27,860 nucleotides of DNA from Rhizophagus sp. LPA8_4_AMF (Eukaryota; Glomeromycota; Glomeromycetes; Glomerales; Glomeraceae): NCBI GenBank assembly GCA_021464525.1, contig JADRCO010000707.1:1-27860 (forward strand), in the 5' to 3' direction. Below are positions 9,195-19,040 of this stretch, one piece after another; within the stretch, counting starts at the first letter, position 1, and every line of letters starts with the position of its first letter. The notes beneath the pieces are model-generated. The model worked only from the letters and a program-made list of their open reading frames with translations, had not been told where the DNA came from and searched no databases. The position numbers and the translations under genes were made by a program.

Positions 9195-11503
9195 TTAAAC
9201 TAGTTCTTTTAGCCTCATTAACTTCATTTGTGCATTTAGGTTTTCTTGTTTGGCAGATTTTTCATACCAATAGATCGCTTGGTTTATATCTTTTGCAAGT
9301 CCTTCTCCAATTTCATATTTTCTGGCAAGATTAACTTGAGCTTTATTATTTCCTAGTTTTGCCCCTTTTTGATATAATTCAAGTGCTTCATCTTTATCAA
9401 TTTTAGTCCCAATTCCATCTTGGTAACAACGGCCTAAATTATTCATTCCATATGTATTTCCTAAATCTGCAGCAGCTTTATATAATTCGAATGCTATTTT
9501 TCTATTAATTCTAGTTCCAATTCCAACTTCATAACAGCATCCTAACATATTTATTCCATTTGAATATTTTCTTTCAGCTGATTTTTTAAATAAATCAAAA
9601 GCTTTGATATTATCCTTTTCAATAAATTTTCCTTCCTTGTACATAAAAGCAAGGTTATATTGAGCCCTACAATTTTCATTATTTGCGGCTTTTTCATACC
9701 AACAAATCGCTAGATTTGTATCTTTTTTGATACCTATTCCTTTTTCATAATAATATCCAATTTTATATTCTCCTGCTGCATAATTTTTGTTTGCTATATT
9801 TTCAAAAAGTTCAAAAGCTAACTTTTCATCTTTTACAATTTTATTATCAGTTTCATAATATAATCCAACATGATATCGTGCTAATATGTGATCTTTTTTT
9901 GATGCATTAAAAAACAAATTAAATGCTTTCCAATCATTCTTGATTGTTCCAATCCCACGATAATTCAAATATCCAAGCAAAAATATAGAATTTGTATTAT
10001 TCTGATTATGTAGTAACCAATCATAAATTTCTTGTAAGTTTATATTATGATTTTTGAAATAATCAAAGATATGTTCTTTTGTTACTCCCAATTCTTTTCC
10101 TTCATTTACCTCTTTACGAATAAGATTAACTAATTCATCAACATGTTTTAAAAATTGATCATTCAAATATTCCGTTATTTCATATATTTTATTCGTAAAC
10201 TTTTTATCCAATCCACCAGCTGATGAAAATTCAGACTTTCCAATATTTATAATGACTAAATCATCATCACCCATCTGATCAATTTTTGTTGTTTCACCAT
10301 TTGGAAATATAATATCTTTTAGTCGATCAACTACTTCACTCATAGTTGGACGATTATCTGGCTCCTCATTCCAACAATCTAAAGAAAGAATAATCTCTAA
10401 TTTAGTATTTGACTTGTTAAAGTTATTTATAAAAATATTATATTTACCGGTATATAACTTGATATAAGTGGTTGAAGTATTGGGAATGGGCTTTTCCCTC
10501 AAACCTTGTAAAATGTCATAAATTAAACTAATATCGTATTGCTCATCTTCGGAATAAAAAGGTGGCCGACCACTGGATATTTCCCATAACAATACTCCTA
10601 CACTATACACATCACTCATTTTATTTAATTTGTATTTTCGTTCAGTTAACCTTTTTGGATCAATATATGGAATCACGCCAAATAATTTTGATTGACTTTG
10701 GGTATCTTCTTCAAACCTTTTCAATTGCCCAAAGTCGGCTAGCTTAACAATATTTTGGAGAACTAATACGTTATTGGAGTGCTATTATTAAATAGATGAA
10801 AATTTGTTAATCGAGATTTTACGTTGAGAGTTAATGGATAAATAAGATAAAGGATAATGCAATTACCAAATCACTATGTACAATTCCTTCATCATGCAAG
10901 CATGAAACAGCACAAACAAGTTGATTAGCTATACTTAATTTGTCATCACAGGTAAGTTTATCGAAATTTTTTCTTAAATATTCTCTAAGAGTTCCACCGT
11001 CTGCATACTCCATTATCAATGAATAATTTTTCGATAGATTATCTAATATGTATAATAAAACAATTTTTGTTTATTTCAAAGGTTTATAAAAACACCACAT
11101 CAAAAGATTTTCGTGGATTTCATCATACCCGACGTAACTCCAAAGAAATGAATAACACTATCATGAAAATCAGCTTCACTTTGACGTTTTAACTAATGAA
11201 AAATATAAATACGATAAGAATTTTTATAGAATAAAAAGATATAGTATTTCTTTTTTATTTACATAAAATAATTACCGTTTCAATGATCTCATTGGTAGTA
11301 GCTTTGTTAAATTTTAAAAAAGATTTTATTGCTAAATATTTTTCCGAAGTTTTCCAATTTGCACGATAAACTTTTCCAAATGATCCAGTACCAATTTCTT
11401 TAATATTATTAAAATATCTATATTCATAATATTTAATAAGTTTCTTTGAAATAGCATTTTCAATCCATTCGTTTGGATTATCGATATTATCATTTTTAGC
11501 CAT
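9195..11503 (-). CDS. Non-RD-type protein kinase with Sel1 repeats (gene 3), five exons
   Basis: Predicted exons are 11503-11276, 11192-11129, 11042-10867, 10781-10448 and 10378-9195, giving 661 residues. The kinase domain has GTGSFGKV at about 38-45, Lys60 (LAIK) and DFG at 172-174. The catalytic loop reads HSDL at 153-156, so the usual arginine is serine while the catalytic Asp155 remains; DFG is followed by Q where sisters have L. The C-lobe DCWNEEP motif begins exon 5. A helical linker precedes about seven Sel1 repeats plus a partial one, at roughly 397-655. Intron 4 (10447-10379) is 69 nt, a multiple of three with no in-frame stop, so its retention would keep the frame. Gene 4 is its close paralogue with matching exon lengths. 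Probably a cytosolic signalling kinase, possibly not regulated by activation-loop phosphorylation; the latter is inference from the missing arginine. Confidence 0.85.
10379..10447 (-). other. Stop-free 69-nt intron 4 of gene 3
   Basis: The donor (ACCG|GTAAAT) and acceptor (TTTAG|ATTG) align with intron 4 in the three sister genes, so splicing is the expected state. The intron equals 23 codons and reads without a stop. A single 509-codon open frame therefore crosses it. Retention would insert a short hydrophobic and Asn-rich segment just before the CWNEEP motif of the kinase C-lobe. Confidence 0.75.
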
Positions 11504-12128
11504 TATTGAATGAAAAAAATACTAATAAAAATTTATTTGTTGAAAAGAAAAAAAAATTTTTTTTTTTTAGAGTATTACGTATTGGTTTTAGTCACAGCAT
11601 GTATACTGATGATCTCTCCATTTTTATTTGAGGACAAAAATAGGAATCTTTACTACGCATCATTAGCTCATTACACATTCGGAGTAACAAAGAATAATGT
11701 TTTCCCATATAAAATCATGTGATATTTTTTAAATTAATTTGATAGTATAATTTCAGCGAGCATATTTTTATTATACAGTAGCTAACTTCAAATTTCGAAT
11801 TTTTTGATAATTTTATATATTTGTTTATCATTACCGATAGACGCCAAAGATTAATAATCTGGTCCGAATTAAGTAGTGGCGGATCATGGGATAATTTGTA
11901 ATCTTGGCCAAAATTATTTGCTGTCAAGTCCAAATATTTCACTTCGATAATTTGAGCAGGGAAATATTTTACTTTATTTAAAACAAAAAAAAATAATGTC
12001 TGCTATTATTCTACATGATAATTGCTAGATATAATATTTAATAAAAGAAGAATTGACATGAATTTATTCTCATCTTTAAGCAGTATATCTTTTGATTCCA
12101 TTATCTTTTCTTTGAGCAACTGTTTTTT
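11504..12128. other. Intergenic region upstream of gene 3
   Basis: No gene is supported. A T-run at about 11556-11567 lies close to the start of gene 3. At 11838-11925 there is a block (gacgccaaagatt, tggtccgaattaag, cttggccaaaattattt). It aligns in order with 17638-17730 upstream of gene 4, so it is either a shared ancestral upstream region or a repeated element. The two open frames at 11510-11722 and 11715-11942 show no motif and are doubtful. Confidence 0.5.
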
Positions 12129-13148
12129 GTGACTTTAACAGCACTTGTATTTCTTCTTAGTTCCAAAGAATCTAAAAGAAGAAAGTTAATAAAAAAAGTA
12201 GCACATCTTCACTCCCATTACAATAATGCTTGTGGACATACCACTAGGTTCCCTATACATGACGCCATCTTCTATAGTCCATACTATTCAATGCTTCTGT
12301 TTGAAATCCATCACATTTTCTAATGAGAGCCTAATACTTATTGCATTACCTTTCATTGAAAACTCGTCTGTAGAAATCCAGAAATAGCAACCCATATAAC
12401 ATCTCTCCAATTACAATAATATGGTCAAAACCAAATTCTGCAACACATTTATAGAAGTGGCCAAGCTTTTCCAGATCTGCTATTAGTGGAGAGATGACAC
12501 CAGATAGAGGATGCAATATTGTGGCGGATGGATTCACTAACAAATGTATCAACTACCATGGGCAAACTACTGCCCAACCCTTTAGATCCAACTCATCTCT
12601 GGCATAATACATATGGATTCATCAGAGTTCTATGCCTCGTGTATACATAATTACATGCTTTCATTTGGTATTCTACTCCTGTCCACTTAGCATCTCCAAA
12701 CATGCCAACTCTGCGCAATTCCCCAATTGATGTTTACAAGTCTCTAATTCCTCTTCTGTTAGAACAAATTCCAGACAGCTTTTCAAATATCTACATACTT
12801 TCCAATCTTGTTTCGATTGCAAATTTGGTGTTCAACCCCGGTTCACAACAAACTGATGCACCTGGTGATTGTCTTCTTTCTGACAGTGTACACCACATTA
12901 AGGCTGGTGCTTTTCTTTCTATTGTATTTCTGTAATAGTCATCACTAGATATGTCAAACTTTCCTCAAGGAGTGTTACTTATTCCTGGAGACTCCATCTT
13001 TTGGACAGACAATTCATGTACCCCAAAAGGAGGCTTAAGGCGTCCCAAACAGTTCCTAAGAGAATTGAACAAAATTGAAGTAATATCACTCTCTTTCCAT
13101 TGTGACCGAACAGAATTTCACCCACTGTTCTATGGTAAAAACTTTTAG
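12129..13148 (+). other. Compositionally distinct block with three short unrecognised ORFs
   Basis: This block is clearly less AT-rich than its surroundings. It carries consecutive plus-strand open frames at 12129-12323, 12702-12935 and 12951-13148. The last contains GVLLIPGDSIFW and LRRPKQFLRELNK, which read like real protein, but I recognise no family. The opposite strand is also open in part (12552-12346 and about 13140-13000), so the coding strand is not settled. A decayed transposable element or a foreign fragment inserted between tandem genes 3 and 4 is the most likely explanation. No terminal repeats or catalytic motif were found, so this stays unproven. Confidence 0.35.
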
Positions 13149-13499
13149 CAATTTTTTTTATACAAACACATAAAAACTAAAAAATACCTGAATGGAATTA
13201 CGAAATCTGATATCACTTATTGTGTTTCATCCAATTGTACAAATTTGCTATACAAATAGTTGGATAGAGAGAGGTAAAGAGATTAGATTAATAATCAGGC
13301 TGATTTTAATTCCTTAAGTACTTATTAATATACAATAATATATGATAATGATGCAATTGATGCATGATTGTGATGATTGTTTTAGTCCAATTTGCAGAGG
13401 CAGAACTTTACAAAATAACAAATGATTTTAAAATTCAATTAAGGAAATTATTCAGTAAAACCAATAGATAATAACACTTCTAGGCCAACCATAGCTAAG

Positions 13500-14045
13500 T
13501 CAGAGGTTGGTGGAAAAATCTGCTATTAATACACCTGCAACAATTCCACAAAGATCCAGAAGGATTAATATAATAATTGAATAAAGAATAAATTTATTAT
13601 TAAGATCCATTTTCCAATATAAATCAACTATTATTGCAATAACTTGTTCAATGAATACAGCAAGATATGAAATCATCACTTGCTAATGATTTAATGATGA
13701 GAATAAAGACAGCTATGATACCCAATAGATTGATTACAGCACTCTATTATATAGTTGAAAAAAATATTGAGAAGATGAAGTATCCATAGGTTATTTATGA
13801 AAAATCTCTGTTGTGAATATAAATAAAAACAAAAGCAAACAAAACAAAATAAATCATACTCCTCTTCTATGAAATTTCTTTCTATCATATTGAATCAACT
13901 CAAGTTCTTTTTCTGCATAGGTTCTATGATCATTGCAAAACCTTTGATATTCTTCGGGCAAACTGCTATAAATCATTTGTAAATTTTTTAGAAGTCTTGC
14001 ATAGTGTACTATCTGTATTTTTATTTTCAGGTGCTTTAATTGTAA
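13500..14045 (-). pseudogene. Broken or unresolved multi-pass membrane protein gene (3' part)
   Basis: On the minus strand, an exon candidate at 14045-13860 follows a good branch-point and acceptor (CTACTAAC, then TTTCAG). It is open for 62 codons, including YSSLPEEYQRFCNDHRTYAE and KELELIQYDRKKF, and ends at a GTATGA donor. After a putative 116-nt intron, 13743-13648 encodes a hydrophobic helix (INLLGIIAVFILIIKSLA). From 13676 to the stop at 13500, another frame encodes two more helices (FIEQVIAIIVDLYW; FILYSIIILILLDLCGIVAG). The jump between the two frames means a frameshift or an additional small intron (GCAA|GTGATG to AATAG|TTGATT would also restore the frame). The frame does not join cleanly to the upstream repeated exons, so a pseudogene or an unresolved gene model is possible. 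I do not recognise the family. Confidence 0.45.
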
Positions 14046-14487
14046 CTGAAATGACAGAATGTTGTTAGTAGGTTTTCATTAAAGTGAAAAACTTATGTAT
14101 TCTCAATCTTACTTTCTGTTAGAGGTGTAGGTCTAGTTTCTGAGGTTGCACCTGATATTTTCAGGCAACTTTCATAACAGAAATGACAGAATGTTGTTAG
14201 TAGGTTTTATTAAATTGAAAAACTTATGTATTCTTGATCTTACCTTCTGAGATTACATCTGACATTTTCATATTTTCAGGTGTTTTAGTTGTAACTTATA
14301 ACAGAAATGGCAGAATGTTATTAATAGGTTTTATTTTATAGTGAAAAACTTATATATTCTTGAGCTTACCTTCTGTCATGCTTGGAAGTATAGGAGTAGT
14401 ATAGATTCAGTTTCTGTATTCAATGTTGTCAGTTTTTTTTTTATTAAAAGTGAAAAAACATACATTCTCAATCTTTCAGGTCTTACA
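14021..14487 (-). repeat. Tandem exon-intron module, three copies plus a diverged fourth
   Basis: A 115-135 bp unit repeats at about 14021-14120, 14155-14250 and 14271-14375, with a weaker copy at 14421-14487. On the minus strand each unit has a donor (AGAAG|GTAAG or AGAAA|GTAAG), gtttttcac, a CTACTAAC or CTATTAAT branch-point-like motif, an acceptor, and a short exon beginning TTACAA.TAAA.CACCTGAAAAT. The exon at 14294-14244 is 51 nt and reads VTTKTPENMKMSDVISE. The acceptor TTTCAG is intact in the first copy only; in copies two and three it reads TTTCTG, with a nearby AAG as substitute. This looks like tandem duplication of one small exon with its intron. Confidence 0.7.
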
Positions 14488-15022
14488 TTTGTCATTTATG
14501 CTGAATGAGTGACACATGACACAATTGACACTTAATTAGTTGAATAATTTTGCTGATATTCTATTATATATGAACAAATTTAGTCTCAAATACATCACAG
14601 AGAAGGGGGAAATAATTGGCAGATTGAACAGAATATAATGCAACTAGGCATAATGAATAGGAGAAAAGGAAAATGGAATGATTTTAACATCAAATTTAAA
14701 AGACTCCCTTCAACTATAGGAGATGATCAAAATACTATGACTTCAAATAATAGGAAAACGTATCTTTTGAAGAGTAGAGTAAGTGAGTAATGGAGGTGAT
14801 GATTAGAGTATGTCATGTGAATTACGTAAATTGATTGAATACATTGTAATTAATTATAAGATGGTACAATCGGAAAATATTTTCGCCCAAAGTTAAAGTT
14901 GTGAAGAAAAAAAAAATCAGACCAGAACCCCAAAAACATTCTACTGACATTTGATTATTGATCTATCCTTTTAAATAAAAATCGTTCCATAAATAATAAC
15001 AATAAAAAAAAATTCATGATAG
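14488..15022. other. Intergenic region downstream of gene 4
   Basis: No established gene is seen. A 50-codon plus-strand frame at 14638-14790 (contains RRKGKWNDFNIKFKRLPS) is basic and unremarkable, with no recognised motif. At 14509-14532 there is a short run of gtgacac, atgacac and ttgacac motifs, resembling the tgacac motifs near 25157 and 26012-26032. Confidence 0.4.
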
Positions 15023-17334
15023 TTAACTTCTTAGGCTTATTAATTTCATTTGTGCATTTAGATTTTCTTGTTTGGCAGATTTTTTATACCAATAAATCGC
15101 TTGGTTTATATCTTTTGTAAATCCTTCTCCGATTTCGTATTTTTTGGCAAGATTAAATTGAGCTTTATTATTCCCTAATTTTGCTGCTTTTTGATATAAT
15201 TCAAGTGCTTTATTCTTATCAACACTAGTGCCAATTCCATATTGATAACAACGACCTAAATTATTCATTCCATATGTATTTCCTAAATCTGCAGCACTTT
15301 GATATAATTCAAATGCCATTTTTCTATCAATTTTAGTTCCAATTCCAACATTATAACAATATCCTAACATATTTATTCCATTTGAATATTTTCCTTCAGC
15401 TGATTTTTCAAATAATTTAAAAGCTTTGTTTTTATCCTTTTTGATAATCTTTCCATCTTTATATAAAGTAGCAAGATTATATTGAGCTCTACTATTACCA
15501 TTATTTGAAGCTCTTTCATACCAAAAAATTGCTTGATTTGTATCATTTTTAATGCTTATTCCTTTTTCATAGAAATAACCAATTTTATATTCTCCTGCTG
15601 CATAATTATTTTTGGCCACATTTTCATATAATTCAAAAGCTAAATTTTCATCTTTTACAGTTTCATTACCAACTTCATAATATAATCCAACATGATATTG
15701 TGCTAATATATGATCTTGTTCTGATGCACTAAAAAACAAATTAAATGCTTTCCAGTCATGTTTAATTGTTCCAATCCCACGATAATTAAAATATCCAAGT
15801 AAAAAAATATAGTTTATATTATCCTGATTATGTAATAACCAATCATAAATGTCTTTTAAATCTACATTATGATTTTTAGTATAACCAAAAATATGTTGCT
15901 TTGTCACTCTCAATTCTTTTCCTTCATTTACCTCTCTAAGAATAAGATTAAATAATTCATCAACATGTTTCGTTATTTGATCATCCGCTAATTGTTCTAT
16001 TATTTCATGTATTTCATTCGTATTCATTTTACTCAACCCGACAGATGAAGTATAAGTTTTACCAATATTTATATTCGTTAATATATCATCATCTGTTTGA
16101 TCAATTTTTGTTGTTTCGCTTTCATCATTTGGAAATATCATATCTTTCAGCCGATCAATTACTTCACCTATAGTTGGACGATTATCTGGCTCTCCATTCC
16201 AACAATCTAAAGAAAAAATCGATTTATGAGCAATTTTTATTAAATTCATATTTACTATAAATAAAAAAAAAAAAATTAATAATATTTTTACCGGTATAAA
16301 GCCTGATATAAGTGATTGAAGTATCAGGAACGGGTTTTTCTCTCAAACCTTCTGAAATTTCATAAATTAAACCAATGTCATATTTCTCGCCTTCAGTATA
16401 AAAAGGTGGTCGACCACTCGATATTTCCCATAATAATATTCCTACACTATATACATCACTCATTTTATTTAATTTATATTTTTGTTTAATTAATCTCTTT
16501 GGGTCAATATAGGGAATAACACCAAATAATTTTGAATGACTTTTAGTTACTTCTTCAATCCTTTTCGATAATCCAAAATCGGCTAGTTTAACAATATTTT
16601 GATGAATTAATATATTATTGGAGTGCTATTATATAAATGAATAATTAATGTTAAGCGCTAATGGATTAGTAATACTGAAAAGTAAATTATAATTACCAAA
16701 TCACTATGCACAATTCCTTCGTCATGTAAACATGAAACAGCACAAGCCAGTTGATAAGCGATAATGAGTTTATCATCCCAACTAAGTTTATCGAAATTTT
16801 TTTTTAAATATTGTCTGAGGGTTCCACCATCTGCATACTCCATTACCAATGAATAATTTTTCGATGAATTATTTTGATTATTTTCTAATATATATAGAAA
16901 AGGTTTGTCACTATTATATCTAAAGATTTTTGATAAATTTCATCATACCTGACGTAACTCCAAAGAAACGAATAACATTATCATGAAAATCGACTTCACG
17001 TTGAAGTTTTAACTAAAATAAGATTTAATTATTTTTTTTTTATTGAAAAATTAATTTACGATAAAAACAATAACGAAAAAAAAGCGTACACATAAAAATT
17101 ATATACCTCTTCAACAATTTCTTTGGTAGTAGCCTTGTCATTATTAAAAAAAGATTTTAATGCTAAATATTGTTCTTTATTTCTCCAATTTGCACGATAA
17201 ACTTTTCCAAATGCTCCAATACCAATTTTTTCTATATTACTAAAATATTCATATTCATAATATTTAATATGTCTTTTTGAAATAGCTTCTTCAATCCATT
17301 CGTTTGGATCATCAATATTATCATATTCTACCAT
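15023..17334 (-). CDS. Non-RD-type protein kinase with Sel1 repeats (gene 4), five exons
   Basis: Predicted exons are 17334-17107, 17012-16949, 16884-16697, 16625-16292 and 16206-15023, giving 665 residues. Four of the five exon lengths (228, 64, 334, 1184) equal those of gene 3. The kinase domain has GIGAFGKV at about 38-45, Lys60 (LALK), HSDL at 157-160 and DFGLSK at 176-181. As in gene 3, the HRD arginine is serine, while the catalytic aspartate and the downstream asparagine are kept. The linker DELFNLILREVNEGKEL and the Sel1 repeats closely match gene 3. Intron 4 (16291-16207, 85 nt) is not a multiple of three, unlike its counterpart in gene 3. The two genes arose by tandem duplication. 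Likely a cytosolic kinase with scaffold repeats; substrate unknown. Confidence 0.87.
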
Positions 17335-19040
17335 AATTTGAACGGATAATAATAATAGGTAAAAATTGATTTATTTTAGAAAGGATTATATTAAAATAGA
17401 ATTTGTAATCCGGTTAATTATTTTTCCATAATCAGGATCGGAAATATCGATGCTTATTCTTGTGTACCCGATTTAGAAAAAGTCGGTTCTGTTTAGTTGT
17501 ACTGATTATTTATTATGTTGTGTGGCGATCAATATAAAGTTTGTGGCAAAAAACAGATATTCTGAATAGAATTTACTTTGCCATACTTAAATAATTTCAC
17601 AAAAATGGATTATCGACTTAATTAATTTTTTTTAATTATTACGCCACCGTAATTCGATTAAAAATTATAGCTCCGGCCCGAATTAAGAAATAAAGCTTAC
17701 AGAGTTGCATAATTCCGGCCGGAATTATTTAATAAAGAAAGATTATTTTACAGAAATTAAACTTGGACGTTCGGCTGTATTAATTTTACTGGTTTATTAA
17801 GCAGAATATTCATACATTAATATAATCTTTAATTGAATAAATGTGGCTTTAAAATAATAATATCGTTGGCTAGTATATTTTGAAATGACTCCAAAGTCAC
17901 GAACAATAAGTTACTAAGTCCAATAATAATATGCCTTAGTCCAACTTACGATTATTTTTTTTGCTAATGGTACCGTCATCAATATAAACGTTTTTTGATT
18001 TGTTTTTACAATAAAATAAAGTTGACATATCATAACTTTATGTGAAACATACCGTCTAGAAGAAAATGAATATCCACATATCGTCTCTGATAGACTGTTG
18101 ATATTTAATTCCATAAAATAAATCATTGATTTGTAACAAGAATCTTCTCAAGGATTATTCATTTTGTCGTTAATTTTGACCTAAACGAAACGGTGTTCTA
18201 AAACTTTGACGGTAATTTTATATAAATATTTTGCATCTTATTATGATGTATTTACGAAGTATGATACGAGATTAATTCATTTATTCACTTTTTTTAAAAA
18301 AAATTTTAGTAGAACGATTCCTGATAGTAATCTAAGAAATGATTTAATGGAAGAATTGAATATTGGGAAATGATAAAAAGAAACTATAAAACTAAGCAGT
18401 TAATATAATTACTTGTGCGAAAAATGTCACAGAAAGTGATTATGTAAGATGGAATGGAATCGCATGATGTGACATTGTGACATGATCGTTATCAGGTATG
18501 GTACACCTTTTTAGTTTTCTATAAGCAGACCCTTAGAATTTTCTTTGCTATTGTGGTAAGTTGGAACTTGGTAACTTCTATGACAATTGTCTGCCTTATA
18601 GGGATGCTAGGGGCAGAACATCTTTATTTTTTATTTTGTCTTCATGTTTTTTATTTTATTTTCGTTAGTTCTTTTTTATTTTTTTCGTTGAACATTAAGG
18701 AGTAACTGGTTTTCTTAACATGGAAATAAATTGGTATATTTTTTAGATTATTAATACTAAGTCCCCTTTTTTATAGATCCTGTTTTCATATTGGATTGCA
18801 ACTTCCTGAGCTAGTGATTATTTTCTATACCATTTTAGAAAAAATGATGGACTAGTAGTGTAAATAATTTTATAAGTTTCAAATGATTTTACCATTGATT
18901 CTTTCTATTATAGATTTAATTTACAGATATTTTAATTATTTTTACATTCTATAACTATTGTACAAAAATGTTTCAATAAATGACATTTAAGAAATCACAA
19001 GAAAGTAAATAAAAAGTAAAAAGTAAATAAGTAAAAATAA
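17335..19040. other. Intergenic region between gene 4 and the channel gene
   Basis: No gene is supported; the frame at 18126-17914 has no motif. At 17638-17730 lies the small element shared with 11838-11925, ending in a perfect 20-bp palindrome at 17709-17728. At 18468-18485 tgtgacat is repeated in tandem with a short spacer. The stretch 18600-18730 is T-rich. The last part is the 3' flank of the channel gene. Confidence 0.55.
17709..17728. repeat. Perfect 20-bp palindrome
   Basis: The sequence ATAATTCCGGCCGGAATTAT equals its own reverse complement and is unusual in such AT-rich DNA. It lies about 375 bp upstream of gene 4. Related but imperfect copies (ggcc.gaatta) lie upstream of other family members. 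It may be a transposon remnant end or a dimeric protein-binding site. Confidence 0.8.

Noticed and set aside
17914..18126. 70-codon minus-strand frame
   Set aside because: No homology-like motif, no splice partners, and a composition typical of random AT-rich open frames.
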